Shown here piece after piece: positions 28,684 to 38,909 of a DNA stretch of 64,000 nt. How positions within the stretch are numbered: position 1 is the stretch's first letter; each line of letters begins with the position of its first letter. The position numbers and the translations under genes were made by a program. Source of the stretch: Candidatus Iainarchaeum sp. (lineage in GTDB: Archaea; Iainarchaeota; Iainarchaeia; Iainarchaeales; GCA-2688035); assembly GCA_002688035.1 (NCBI GenBank), contig NZBU01000001.1, positions 1-64,000 on the forward strand. Reading direction: 5' to 3'. The notes beneath the pieces were generated by a model. It saw nothing but the letters and a program-made list of their open reading frames with translations. It was not told the origin of the DNA and made no database searches.

Positions 28684-28726
28684 GTACTAGAAAAGGGAGG
28701 AAAAGATTAAAAAAGGCAATCAACAT

Positions 28727-29014
28727 TTGTTATTACGTCGCATGCCGAGAATTAATTTGATTGTGAAAGGCCGTGTTCATGGCGTTGGTTTCAGGTTCTT
28801 TAGTTCAAGGACCGCAAACAGCCTTGGGCTAAAGGGCATTGTGAGAAATCTACCAAACGGTTGTGTGGAAATTATTGCAGAGGGTCCAAAGCCAATGCTT
28901 GACAAGCTATTGGAGAGAATTCGCGACGGTCCAATAACCGCCAGGGTAGATGATGTAGATTGCAAGTGGGAAGAAGAGAAAAACGAATTCAGCTGCTTTG
29001 AAATAAAATTTTAA
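28727..29014 (+). CDS. acyP: Acylphosphatase
   Basis: VKGRVHGVGFRFFSSRTANSLGLKGIVRNLPNGCVEIIAEG. Confidence 0.94.
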   Translation: MLLRRMPRINLIVKGRVHGVGFRFFSSRTANSLGLKGIVRNLPNGCVEIIAEGPKPMLDKLLERIRDGPITARVDDVDCKWEEEKNEFSCFEIKF

Positions 29015-29499
29015 ACTACTTTGACGCCGAGGATTAATTCCTCGTTTGCTATTTCCTGACCATTAATGCTAAGTGAGATCCTGACCTTATATGAACCGCT
29101 TTGAATTTCTTTTGTTGGATCAGGTCGCAATACAAAGGCTTTTAGCTCGCGGCTCGTTCCAGGGGCCATAGAATCAATTCGCCTTGAAACAGGAAAAATT
29201 ATCAGCTTGTTGCTGCCTACTTCCTCAACCTTTACCACAACACTGGAAACCGTTGTGCTATCTGTATTGAAAACATTCACGTTCAGCAAAGAACTTGACT
29301 CTGTACTGGTGGTTAGGTCAAGTGGGTTTGGTGCAAGCGAAACCTCTAATGGTTTTGGTTTCAAAAATTCTGCCAACGAAAATAATAGGGCAAGAACAAC
29401 AATAAGTACAATAATTGCGAGCAGTGGATATTTGAACTGCTTCAATGAAACCTTTACAGTTGGAAAATTAAAGGTCTTGTTTTCATCATATATGCTCAT
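29011..29499 (-). CDS. Membrane-anchored protein with CARDB/Ig-like ectodomain
   Basis: One TM near residue 25-45, then NVFNTDSTTVSSVVVKVEEVGSN... beta-rich domain. Confidence 0.6.
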   Translation of the reverse strand: MSIYDENKTFNFPTVKVSLKQFKYPLLAIIVLIVVLALLFSLAEFLKPKPLEVSLAPNPLDLTTSTESSSLLNVNVFNTDSTTVSSVVVKVEEVGSNKLIIFPVSRRIDSMAPGTSRELKAFVLRPDPTKEIQSGSYKVRISLSINGQEIANEELILGVKVV

Positions 29500-29652
29500 A
29501 GTTTAGAATAAGAGCTTTGAGGTTAATAAAAGTTTTCCTGCTCGGCCCTATAAATACTCTGCCTGCGCCTCTTTCCCCAGGCATTTCTCACAATCACCTC
29601 TTTTAAGCTCAAGGCAATAAAGGTTTAAAACTTTAAAAGCCTAAATTAGTTT

Positions 29653-30039
29653 ATGAAAGGCAGAAAAAGAAGGTTGGAAAACTTTGATAAAAGAGCAGAA
29701 GCAGCTTTTAGGGCCAGGAAAAAGGGAAAATACCGGATTAGTACAAGGGATGGAAGACGCATAATGTTTGCGGTTGATGGCCATAAGCGGCTTGTCCTGA
29801 AGTTCAATCCAAGGGATGTCCAGGATGCATTAAAAATCCAAAACGAGCTTACTGCAAGAATAAAGAGAAGGAATATTGTACCGAAAAAATATGTCTTTGT
29901 GCCAATCAAAGCCGTAGTTGAAACACGGTCCAAGGAATGGGCTGTCCAGGAATACCTTAACAAACCATCGCTCAACGCATTGCGCAAATATTTTGAAGCG
30001 GAAAAGGATTTTAAGCGAAACGGCAGGCACAAGGTATAA
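29653..30039 (+). CDS. Hypothetical basic protein (128 aa)
   Basis: Good coding character, no antisense gene; no recognised family. Confidence 0.65.
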   Translation: MKGRKRRLENFDKRAEAAFRARKKGKYRISTRDGRRIMFAVDGHKRLVLKFNPRDVQDALKIQNELTARIKRRNIVPKKYVFVPIKAVVETRSKEWAVQEYLNKPSLNALRKYFEAEKDFKRNGRHKV

Positions 30040-30054
30040 CTCCTTCCAGAGAGA

Positions 30055-30291
30055 ATGGATCCAAAGGAGAAAGACCGCGCAGGAAGACTTACAATGGAGG
30101 AAGTGCGAATCTGCAAAAACTTCCTAAAATCAAACAAAGGCGTTTCAATGGAGCAGATTGAGGCTAGTGTTAAAGAGCTTCAAGAACATTTGGACCTCCT
30201 TAGCTATCAAGCAGCAGTTCATGAAAGCAATATACTAGTTATTGGAAACACACCCGACAAAAAAATAAGACTTGCGATAGTCGACCTCTGA
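30055..30291 (+). CDS. Hypothetical protein (78 aa)
   Basis: Follows 29653-30039 in the same direction; MDPKEKDRAGRLTMEEVRICKNFLKSN. Confidence 0.6.
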   Translation: MDPKEKDRAGRLTMEEVRICKNFLKSNKGVSMEQIEASVKELQEHLDLLSYQAAVHESNILVIGNTPDKKIRLAIVDL

Positions 30292-30294
30292 TTC

Positions 30295-30588
30295 TCAGGG
30301 CAGGGTAAACAGCTGATCGTCCTCTTTCCCATCGAGAATTCCTGATCTGACACCAGCATCAAGCCAGGCATGAGCATAGCTATAAGCCGCAAGGGCCAGC
30401 AAAAGCTTTTCGGATTCCTCAAAGTGCTTTGCATCATTAAAATAGTTGTTGGCCATTTCAAGGAAATCCTCTGCCCGCTTAAAATCAGGTGTTCCCTCCT
30501 TGGCCTTAATCTCGACTTTCTCAAGTGCCTTTTTTGTCAGCACACGATAGTGCCGAACTTTTGCTTTTAGTGCGTTTTTTTCAATCAT
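30295..30588 (-). CDS. DUF357 family protein
   Basis: FLEMANNYFNDAKHFEESEKLLLALAAYSYAHAWLDAGVRSGIL. Confidence 0.88.
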   Translation of the reverse strand: MIEKNALKAKVRHYRVLTKKALEKVEIKAKEGTPDFKRAEDFLEMANNYFNDAKHFEESEKLLLALAAYSYAHAWLDAGVRSGILDGKEDDQLFTLP

Positions 30589-31345
30589 TCCAATCAGCCA
30601 ACTCGCGCAGCGCCTCTTTCTCTTTTTCGTTTAGGTTTCCGGCAACAATAAGGGACTGAGGCATTGCAGCATAAGACGAGCGCGTTAACTCGCTAAATGT
30701 TCCGGCCTTGATCTTTTCGTCCTTGCAACCCAAACCATAAAGCCCGATCAGCACGGCATTCTGAACAATCTTTTTGCCATTGCTCTTCTCAATCTTTTCA
30801 AGGACTGCTAGGGCCTCTGAAACAATCACGAGATTGTCTTTTTCCGCATCAATATCAAGCAAGCAAAGAGTATGTAATCCTGCTTCGTGATTGGCCTCGA
30901 TTACATTGTAAAAAGATTCAGGAGCATAGTTCTCACGCGGAGCCACAATTGTTGTTACCCTACCAAACTTGTAAGAGTCCAAACCGCTTTCCGGGAGAAA
31001 ATCAAATATACTTAGACCGGCGACAACTTTTGTTTCGGCCCCCAGTTTTTTTGCGTCAATCAAGAGTTGGAGATGGGTTGTTGCATTAAGGGCATTACCA
31101 AAAACCAGTAGGGCAATGTTCTCCTGCTTTGATTCCTTGAGCAGTAATTCAAAACCCTCTTCAACCCCTTTTCGCTCGAGGGCAACAAACTTTTTTCCGG
31201 TAAGCTGTTCAAGCTCGGCAATACTGCCCTCGCTGTACTTGCTTGTGTAGTTCTCGAAGAAAACCTTGGAGCAGGATTCAATGGCCTGCTTTGCCTCAAT
31301 TGTGAGATGGCCTGATTTCAAACCAATTCCAATCAAATAAAACAT
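30581..31345 (-). CDS. dph5: Diphthine synthase
   Basis: MFYLIGIGLKSGHLTIEAKQAI, LVFGNALNATTHLQLL, TIVAPRENYAPESFYNVI. Confidence 0.95.
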   Translation of the reverse strand: MFYLIGIGLKSGHLTIEAKQAIESCSKVFFENYTSKYSEGSIAELEQLTGKKFVALERKGVEEGFELLLKESKQENIALLVFGNALNATTHLQLLIDAKKLGAETKVVAGLSIFDFLPESGLDSYKFGRVTTIVAPRENYAPESFYNVIEANHEAGLHTLCLLDIDAEKDNLVIVSEALAVLEKIEKSNGKKIVQNAVLIGLYGLGCKDEKIKAGTFSELTRSSYAAMPQSLIVAGNLNEKEKEALRELADWND

Positions 31346-31582
31346 TTTTCACACCGGTGTTTTTATTATTAAAATATTGGCTCCAAAAAGGTTTTTATAT
31401 AAGCACCGGTAATCAAAACCAAGTTTCACCCCACATGACCCCCAAAGGTATTGTTATTAGCACAGATATAATAATACGAGTTTGGAATAGGTTCTGGGCA
31501 TTTAAAAAATTGAAATATTTAACTGATGCGACCCCCCATAAATTCATTTATTAAAATTAATCCCACTCATAAAACTGTGTAC

Positions 31583-31657
31583 GGGGCGGTAGTATAGCTT
31601 GGTCTAGTATTCGGCGTTCGGGGCGCTGTGACGGGGGTTCAAATCCTCCCCGTCCCA
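31583..31657 (+). tRNA. tRNA-Pro (anticodon CGG)
   Basis: Acceptor GGGGCGG/CCGTCCC, T arm GGGGG-TTCAAAT-CCTCC, anticodon stem CGGCG/CGCTG with loop TTCGGGG; no encoded CCA. Confidence 0.95.
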
Positions 31658-31738
31658 TCTACTCAAAGTCAAAGACACACAAAACTTTTTAAACTAGTTA
31701 GCATTTAATCTTTAAGTTGGGAATATTTCGGTGGTTGG

Positions 31739-33436
31739 GTGAAAGGGAAAGACATTTTGAACGAGATTATTTCTACTTCTGGTGGAGAGTTCTACACCCC
31801 TATTCCTGATGGATATAAACTGGGGAAAACCAAGTATGTGATTGTTACCGGCTCTGTGATGTCGGGAATTGGTAAAGGCACTATCAGCAGCTCGCTTTGC
31901 AAGTGTTTGCAGGATCGCGGTTTGAAAGTTGAGCCTACAAAACTCGAAGCTTATTTGAATGTTGATGCCGGCACACTAAATCCTTTCAGGCACGGTGAAG
32001 TATTTGTGCTTGATGATGGTTATGAAACTGATTTAGACTTAGGAACTTATGAGAGAATGCTTGACAAGAATCTGACAAAGGACAACTTTGTTACTTCAGG
32101 TAGAATCTACCAAACACTAATTGAGAAAGAGCGCGCAGGAAAGTATTTGGGGAGAGATGTTCAATTCATACCCCATGTTACTGGCGAAATTAAAAGCATT
32201 GTGAGAAACCTTGCAATCAAGAGCAAGGCCGATGTTGTTGTAATCGAGATTGGTGGAACAGTTGGAGACTATGAGAACATGTTTGCACTCGAAGCCCTAA
32301 GGGAGCTCCAGTATGAGGAGGGCCATGAAAATGTTTGCTTTGTTAATGTTACATATATCATGCAGCCAAGCAGTCTTGGGGAACAAAAGAGCAAGGCAGC
32401 ACAGCTTGGCATAAAGCGCCTGATTGGAATGGGAATACAGCCAGATGTTATTGTGTGCAGGAGCGAGAGTCCTGTTAGGGCAAGTATCAAGGATAAGATA
32501 AGCCTCAACACTAATGTTCCATTAAACAGGGTTATTGGAGTGCATGATGTGAGCAACATTTATTCTCTGCCACTTGCATTGAGAGAGCATGAGTTTGGCG
32601 AGCGCGTTCTTGAAACACTCGAGCTAGAGAAAAAGTTCAAGACAAATGGTAACACAGCCCTGAAAAAGTGGGTTAAGGAAACAAGTTACTTTGGAAAGGG
32701 CAAACCACTTGTAATTGGCATTGCCGGAAAATATACCGGGAGCAGTGACACTTATATCAGCATTCTAAAAGCACTGGAGCACTGCAGTTTTGCAATCGAC
32801 AGGAAACTTAATTTTAAGTGGGTTGAAACAACAGAGATTGAGAAAGGCAAGAGCGTTGAAAGCGAGCTCAAGGGCCTTGACGGGGTAATTGTCCCTGGCG
32901 GATTTGGGAAGCGCGGAATAGAAGGAAAGATTGCTGTTGCAAAGTACTGCCGCGAGAACAATATTCCATACCTAGGATTATGTCTTGGATTCCAAATCGC
33001 GCTGATTGATATCGCGAGAAATGTTGTTGGTTTGAAGGAAGCAAACAGCACAGAATTTGATCCAAAGGCAAAAGACCCTGTAATTGATATTTTACCTGAG
33101 CAAAAGAAGATCCATGGACTTGGCGGAAATATGCGTTTGGGTGGAAAGGATGTTGAGGTAAAACCTAGAACTATTGCTGCGAAGATTCATAATAATGCAA
33201 AGAAGATTAGGAGGCGCTTTAGACATAGGTTTGAGTGCAACCCAGAGTATATTGAAAGGTTTGAAAAGGCCGGAGTAGTCTTCAGCGGGAAGGCACCTGG
33301 CGAACAGATAATGCAAATCCTGGAACTGCCAAAACACAAGTTCTTGATGGCTTCGCAGTTCCACCCTGAATTTACCAGCAGGCCACTGCATGCCGATGAG
33401 ATGTTCTTGGCCTTTGTAAAAGCCTGTGAAAAATAG
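31739..33436 (+). CDS. pyrG: CTP synthase
   Basis: KYVIVTGSVMSGIGKGTISSSL, PYLGLCLGFQIALIDIARNV, ASQFHPEFTSRP; GTG start. Confidence 0.98.
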   Translation: MKGKDILNEIISTSGGEFYTPIPDGYKLGKTKYVIVTGSVMSGIGKGTISSSLCKCLQDRGLKVEPTKLEAYLNVDAGTLNPFRHGEVFVLDDGYETDLDLGTYERMLDKNLTKDNFVTSGRIYQTLIEKERAGKYLGRDVQFIPHVTGEIKSIVRNLAIKSKADVVVIEIGGTVGDYENMFALEALRELQYEEGHENVCFVNVTYIMQPSSLGEQKSKAAQLGIKRLIGMGIQPDVIVCRSESPVRASIKDKISLNTNVPLNRVIGVHDVSNIYSLPLALREHEFGERVLETLELEKKFKTNGNTALKKWVKETSYFGKGKPLVIGIAGKYTGSSDTYISILKALEHCSFAIDRKLNFKWVETTEIEKGKSVESELKGLDGVIVPGGFGKRGIEGKIAVAKYCRENNIPYLGLCLGFQIALIDIARNVVGLKEANSTEFDPKAKDPVIDILPEQKKIHGLGGNMRLGGKDVEVKPRTIAAKIHNNAKKIRRRFRHRFECNPEYIERFEKAGVVFSGKAPGEQIMQILELPKHKFLMASQFHPEFTSRPLHADEMFLAFVKACEK

Positions 33437-33442
33437 TTTTCA

Positions 33443-33628
33443 TTACTTTGTCTTCTCGGCTTCATCTACAAGCATTATTGGAATGCCGTTTTCCACCCTA
33501 TAAGCAAGTTTGCAGTTTTTGCACAAGAGTTTTGCCTCCTGCGCCTTATAGGATAGGGAACCCTTACATTTTGGGCAGGCAAGCACATCCAAAAGCTGTT
33601 TTGGGACTTCTTTCTGCTGCATAGGCAA
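33443..33628 (-). CDS. Trm112-like small zinc-binding protein
   Basis: LLDVLACPKCKGSLSYKAQEAKLLCKNCKLAYRVENGIPIML. Confidence 0.87.
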   Translation of the reverse strand: MPMQQKEVPKQLLDVLACPKCKGSLSYKAQEAKLLCKNCKLAYRVENGIPIMLVDEAEKTK

Positions 33629-33693
33629 AATTTAAGGAACTAAAAATTTTTAAACCAGTTTCTCGTTATTAAATACACTTTTTGGGTGCTTAA

Positions 33694-34638
33694 ATGGCGA
33701 AGATTGTTGAAGCAAGAAATCTTGTAAAAAGTTTCAAGATAAAAGAGAACAGCGGGAAACTTATCAAAGACTTTTTTTACCCAAGCCAGCAGAGCTTCAG
33801 GGCACTTGATGATGTCTCACTTTCAATAGAAGAAGGAGAAACCCTGGGTTTGCTGGGCCCAAACGGAGCGGGAAAAACAACGTTCACCAAATGTCTTTGC
33901 GGATTAATCAGCCCTGATGAAGGTCAAATCACTATAGACAGCAGGCCTGTCGGGGAATCGGCAAACAATATTGGTGTAACCCTTGGATACCACTTGGTTT
34001 ACCATCGGCTAACTGGCTATGATAACTTGAAGTTTTTTGCAAAGCTTTACAAGGTCAAGAATTACAAGGAGCGTATAAAAGAACTCAGCGAATTCTTTGA
34101 ACTTGACAAGAGAATACATAATTTCGTTGAGAACTACAGTCTTGGGATGAAAGCAAAACTTGCTTTGGCAAGAGCGCTCATTCACAATCCTGATGTGCTG
34201 TTGTTGGATGAGCCAACCCTTGGTCTCGATCCAAGAATTTCTGCAACAATTAGAAGCGAGATAAAGGCGATGAAGAAAACCATTTTGCTTACAACACACT
34301 ACATGCCTGAAGCACAGGAACTGTGCGACAGGATCGCGATAATAAACAAGGGAAGCATAATTGTAGTTGACACTCCTGAAAAACTGAAGAAGATGGTTGA
34401 GAAGCACACAATTGTGGAAGTAAATTTACAAGAGTTAAATGGTAGCTTGAAAAACGAGCTCAATGAACAGAACTTCGTTCACGGCGTTTCGAGTTATAGG
34501 GATCGACTAAGGATAATCATTGATAGGAAAAGCGATTTGCCTGAACTATTGCTCATGCTGTCAAAACACAATATCACAAAGGTTGATGAATACGAACCTA
34601 CGCTTGAGGACGTGTTCTTGAAATTGGTGGGTGAATAA
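33694..34638 (+). CDS. ABC transporter ATP-binding protein
   Basis: GLLGPNGAGKTTFTKCL, YSLGMKAKLALARALIHNPDVLLLDEPTLGLDP. Confidence 0.95.
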   Translation: MAKIVEARNLVKSFKIKENSGKLIKDFFYPSQQSFRALDDVSLSIEEGETLGLLGPNGAGKTTFTKCLCGLISPDEGQITIDSRPVGESANNIGVTLGYHLVYHRLTGYDNLKFFAKLYKVKNYKERIKELSEFFELDKRIHNFVENYSLGMKAKLALARALIHNPDVLLLDEPTLGLDPRISATIRSEIKAMKKTILLTTHYMPEAQELCDRIAIINKGSIIVVDTPEKLKKMVEKHTIVEVNLQELNGSLKNELNEQNFVHGVSSYRDRLRIIIDRKSDLPELLLMLSKHNITKVDEYEPTLEDVFLKLVGE

Positions 34639-35445
34639 ATGAACATCATAAACGACATGTTGGCAATAGCTGAGAAAGAGATAAAACTTTCTTTGCGTTT
34701 TAAAATTCCTTTTTTTACAGGAAGCATGGTTGAGCCATTCATTAGAATTGCGCCCTTTCTCCTGGTGTACTTTGGATTCTTTTCTGCAGGAGCACAGTCT
34801 TTTGGAGGAGTAACAGAATCAAACTTTGTTGTCTTTTTAATACTTGGAATGCTGATAGACCTAGTGCTTGTTGAAGGATACACCAGACTTTACATTAGAT
34901 TTATGGAGGAAAAGTACTGGCAAACAATTGAGGCAATGCTGCTTGCGCCAATCAACAAGCTTTCACTGCTTGGTGGACAGGCATTAAGCTTACTAGTGGG
35001 ATTATTTCCTTCGATGCTCTTATTCTTAGGGGTCTCCTTTGTACTTATTCCAACCACTATTCAAAATATTATTCTTTCAATAGCAGTAGTTGCAATGGTA
35101 ATGTCAATTGCGCTGTCAATTGGACTCATATATGCTAGTTCTGCTTTGTTCAACGAGAACTTCGATCCTCTTTTCAAATATGCAAGAGTCGGCCTGGTAT
35201 TTATCTCATGCTTTTACTATCCAATAACAATATTCGATACAATTCCTGTACTCTCACTATTAAAGCCGATTGTTATTGCAAACCCATTATACCAGGCAAT
35301 AACAATTATCAGGAGCGCCTGGATCTATGGAACAATTGAAGTAGCAAGTGTAGCTTATGTTGCAGCCTTTGCAATTATTGCCCCGCTGCTAGCAGTATTT
35401 ATATTCAACAAGCTTTGGAAGAAACTCAATATTCAGGGTTACTAG
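34639..35445 (+). CDS. ABC-2 type transporter permease
   Basis: Polytopic, immediately downstream of the ATPase; VEGYTRLYIRFMEEKYWQTIEAMLLAPI. Confidence 0.92.
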   Translation: MNIINDMLAIAEKEIKLSLRFKIPFFTGSMVEPFIRIAPFLLVYFGFFSAGAQSFGGVTESNFVVFLILGMLIDLVLVEGYTRLYIRFMEEKYWQTIEAMLLAPINKLSLLGGQALSLLVGLFPSMLLFLGVSFVLIPTTIQNIILSIAVVAMVMSIALSIGLIYASSALFNENFDPLFKYARVGLVFISCFYYPITIFDTIPVLSLLKPIVIANPLYQAITIIRSAWIYGTIEVASVAYVAAFAIIAPLLAVFIFNKLWKKLNIQGY

Positions 35446-35456
35446 GAGAAAAAATA

Positions 35457-35969
35457 ATGGACGCGGCACTTCACTTAGCACTCCCTTTTATCTTTCTTGT
35501 TCTCGCAGGAGTAAACAAAAAACACGCTCTCATGCTTCTGCCACTAGCAATTCTACCTGACCTTGGCAGGTTTTTATATATCCGTAAAGGTTTTCACTCG
35601 TTTTTTTTTATTTTCGCCGTACTCGTAGCACTCTATTTGATTGTAGTTGCAATGAAAAGAAAGAAGCATGCGAAAGAACTGCTTGCAATAGGGGCATTCT
35701 ATCTTTTCGCACACTTGCTGCTTGATTTGGGGTCCTTTATGGCTCTATTCTACCCTTTTTCAGGGCAAACCTATGCCCTACAGGCAAGAATAGTGCTGGT
35801 TGACCTAATTCCAACTCTCATACTTGGCATGGAACAAGGCGGCTTAAGCGAGCTTGAACAGGGCATTGGTGGCGTTTTGTCAGAACAGGGATTGGGGGTT
35901 CTGGTCCTCGTTGGCTCAATAATAGTATACTTAAAATACAAAGGAAAAGAAGCAATAAAATTGGGTTAG
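35457..35969 (+). CDS. YdjM/DUF457-like membrane protein (putative metal-dependent hydrolase)
   Basis: MDAALHLALPFIFLVLAG, ILPDLGRF, FHSFFF, HLLLDLGSFMALFYPF. Confidence 0.6.
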   Translation: MDAALHLALPFIFLVLAGVNKKHALMLLPLAILPDLGRFLYIRKGFHSFFFIFAVLVALYLIVVAMKRKKHAKELLAIGAFYLFAHLLLDLGSFMALFYPFSGQTYALQARIVLVDLIPTLILGMEQGGLSELEQGIGGVLSEQGLGVLVLVGSIIVYLKYKGKEAIKLG

Positions 35970-35976
35970 AATTCTT

Positions 35977-37275
35977 TTATTTTTGTTTTGGACTGGCTTC
36001 CTGTTCTGCAATTTTCTCAAGCTCGAGCTCAATATGCCTTAGTTTTATATCAATCTCTGCCTCATTTTTGTCAAAGACTGATCTGGATATGCTTCTGTTT
36101 TTAAAATAGTTTTGTTGATTCTTCTTTTTGAGAGAAATAAACTTTTTCTGTCCGGTCAGCAGATCTTTCTTATGCAGGAAAACCCTGGATTTTTTATACC
36201 AGAAAACTGTGAGGGCTATCAAAAAAATGAGAGGCAGGCCAATGAACAAAGCATTCTTTCTAAGAAAATGGGACAAGTAACCCTGGGGTTCAAACTGTAC
36301 AAACTGCTCGGAAGAATTGCCCAAGCCATCATTTGCCTTGACAACAACATTCAGTACCTTATTTTCAAGAGCAGATGTGGGAATTGAAACAAAGAAATAT
36401 CCAGCCTCATCTAGTTGCATTGGCAACTCCCAGGACCTGATTCCCTGCGAAAGCACAGCCACAACATTACCATCCATAAGTGTTGTATCGTCAGCATAAA
36501 AGAATCCTACGCGCAGATTCAAAGGAGAATCAAAATAAAAGTCCCGTTCAACAGGCTCAAAGACTTTGGCTGCCAACTGTATTGGTTGGATAATAACATT
36601 GATTGTTGATTCCCCTCCAATAGACGCGATTTCTCTGCGTGAAAAAGAAACAGCTTTTATTCCCCATTCTCCAAGCTCGGCGTTTTCCGGAATCCTGTAA
36701 GTGTAAGAATATATTGCCTCGTCTCTATGGGGAATATTTATTTTGCCCCCATCAATCCCCCAAAAGTAAACCAGGGCAGCATCAACAGGCTGGCCAACAT
36801 CGGTAATGCGCAGTATTATATCAATGCTATCTGTTCTTTTGAAAAAAGTTGGAGTAGGACTTAGAAATGTTACTGCAAGAAACGCAGATTCTCTTGTCTG
36901 GCTAACAGAAACTTCTTTTGTGATTTGAGTATTGCCATCACCCACAGTTATTTCCCATGGCCCTGAGGGGTCAAGCAAATCGATTTTATGGGAGAGGGCA
37001 AAATTTTTTCCATCAAGTAAAACTGATCTCTTGAAAACCATTCGCCCCTCATTCAAAATAGTTATTGTAACATTTGTGTCAGCTGTTCCAGTAACCTCAA
37101 GGTATTCCCCCTTGTCAAAATCCAGTTTATTCAAAGTAAAGTCAAATACCGAGGCTTCACTTTCAGAAGCAGGTTCGTCAACAGGATCAACAACAGGATC
37201 AATGACTGGATCGTCAGCCAATGCTAATTGCATAAGACAAAGGACCATTAAACCAAGAAAGATGTGTGCTTTCAT
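35977..37275 (-). CDS. Signal-peptide protein: Ig-like ectodomain, single TM, cytoplasmic basic/coiled-coil tail
   Basis: N-terminal signal, beta-rich repeats, LRKNALFIGLPLIFLIALTVFWYKK TM, Lys/Glu-rich tail. Confidence 0.8.
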   Translation of the reverse strand: MKAHIFLGLMVLCLMQLALADDPVIDPVVDPVDEPASESEASVFDFTLNKLDFDKGEYLEVTGTADTNVTITILNEGRMVFKRSVLLDGKNFALSHKIDLLDPSGPWEITVGDGNTQITKEVSVSQTRESAFLAVTFLSPTPTFFKRTDSIDIILRITDVGQPVDAALVYFWGIDGGKINIPHRDEAIYSYTYRIPENAELGEWGIKAVSFSRREIASIGGESTINVIIQPIQLAAKVFEPVERDFYFDSPLNLRVGFFYADDTTLMDGNVVAVLSQGIRSWELPMQLDEAGYFFVSIPTSALENKVLNVVVKANDGLGNSSEQFVQFEPQGYLSHFLRKNALFIGLPLIFLIALTVFWYKKSRVFLHKKDLLTGQKKFISLKKKNQQNYFKNRSISRSVFDKNEAEIDIKLRHIELELEKIAEQEASPKQK

Positions 37276-38909
37276 TTGGATTCCTCTGCGGATAAGGCAG
37301 CATCTATCTCATCTATTTCGGACTGATAACGATTGAGAATTTCCCTATACTCCCCTGACTTTATCTTTCCTTTTTCAAAGTACTGCTGCCGCAGCTCCTC
37401 GATTAGGCGCTCTAATTCGACTTTTCTTTTTCCGTGTCCCTGTGCTTTCAATATTTTTCGGACATAAAGAGCCGCAATGAATAAAGCAAATAACATAACG
37501 CCGCCAAAACCGATAATGAAAATCGTATTACGCTGAAGCGAATAAAGCGGTCCGCCGCCAGCCCTAATCTCAAACTCCTCGCTGTACTCCCCGAGATTCT
37601 CACTTTGGTCTTTAACACCCATGAACAACAACATTCTTTCTATCTCAATTTCGTCACTAACAATGTAGGTTGCATGGTAAAGGCCACGGCTGACTTCTTC
37701 GACCTGAAGCAACTTGTTGTTAACTTTTAAATCTACAATTGCCTTTGAAACAGAAGTATTATCAAAGTAATGCAGTTCAAATTCAAAGTTAATGGCATCT
37801 CCAAAATAAAAGATCCTTTTCTCCGGTTTCACCAGATCCACAAAGATCTTTCCCTTATCAATAATAGCTTCCTTTGATGAAAAGCCCGAGAACAAAAAGC
37901 CGTTAATATCTTTGGAGGCCACTACTGTAAAAGAACGTCTGCCAAGACCAAAGTCATAAGGAAGCTTGTAAGAGTTTGTGTAGCTCCCGGTTGTAATTTC
38001 GTTTAATTTGAGGGTCTCAGTATTTGGCAAAGAAATGTTAACATTTGCGCCATCAACAAAATTGCCGTCCTCATCCGTTATTTCTACAAGGAATTTCATT
38101 ACATCTCCCCGACTAAATATTTTGGACAAAGGTTCGACGAACTCAAGATTGTAGTAAAAGTCCTGGATTCCCTTGTATAATTCAAAGGTTTTCTCAGAGG
38201 TTCCCCTGTTTCCTTTTGCGTCAACCGACCCTGCTGAAATGGTCCACTTTCCAAGGGGGTCGATTACACTTGTGTGATAAGTATAGGAGAAAGAGCCGTT
38301 TTCATCAGGCTCAATATATGCGCTCACCAGAGTGTTTCCGTCAAAAAGAAAGTATATTGCGATTGTATCTTGTATTGGAAGACCTCTTCTTTTCAACTGG
38401 CCGTCAAGTTCGATTGCATCACTAAGAACAAACCGGTCATCATTAATGGTCATTGACAGTTCAAGAGAAGCATCAAGCTCCATTTCAACTGAGACCGTGC
38501 CGACGACACCACGCTTTTCAGCTGTAATCTTCAATACTTTGGTCCCCTCAATTGCATTTGCAGGAATAATGAAACTGTTTGCAAAAACAGTGTCAAACTT
38601 TTTGTCATCGCCATGATTCCCATCATCATATAGTTTCATTGAACCAAAAAAACCGATTACAGAAACATTGGGGTCACTCACCGGTGAACCGTCAGCCAGC
38701 ACCTTAATTTTAATGAATATTTCCTCACCACGCATGTAAGACTGGCTGGCATCAAATTCAAGAACTTCTATTGTTATTGCGCCAGGATCACAGTCCGCAG
38801 GGCAGTTTGTAAAGTTTTCTGCAGATTCACAAGTGTGGTTTCCACATACGGCATTAACCATAGACATGGAAAGTGTAAGTGCAATGCACAGCAATAAAAA
38901 TTTTTTCAT
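37272..38909 (-). CDS. Signal-peptide protein: macroglobulin/Ig-like ectodomain, single TM, cytoplasmic coiled coil
   Basis: Signal peptide, CGNHTCESAENFTNCPADC, several beta-rich repeats, LQRNTIFIIGFGGVMLFALFIAALYVRK TM, VELERLIEELRQQY coiled coil. Confidence 0.82.
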   Translation of the reverse strand: MKKFLLLCIALTLSMSMVNAVCGNHTCESAENFTNCPADCDPGAITIEVLEFDASQSYMRGEEIFIKIKVLADGSPVSDPNVSVIGFFGSMKLYDDGNHGDDKKFDTVFANSFIIPANAIEGTKVLKITAEKRGVVGTVSVEMELDASLELSMTINDDRFVLSDAIELDGQLKRRGLPIQDTIAIYFLFDGNTLVSAYIEPDENGSFSYTYHTSVIDPLGKWTISAGSVDAKGNRGTSEKTFELYKGIQDFYYNLEFVEPLSKIFSRGDVMKFLVEITDEDGNFVDGANVNISLPNTETLKLNEITTGSYTNSYKLPYDFGLGRRSFTVVASKDINGFLFSGFSSKEAIIDKGKIFVDLVKPEKRIFYFGDAINFEFELHYFDNTSVSKAIVDLKVNNKLLQVEEVSRGLYHATYIVSDEIEIERMLLFMGVKDQSENLGEYSEEFEIRAGGGPLYSLQRNTIFIIGFGGVMLFALFIAALYVRKILKAQGHGKRKVELERLIEELRQQYFEKGKIKSGEYREILNRYQSEIDEIDAALSAEESK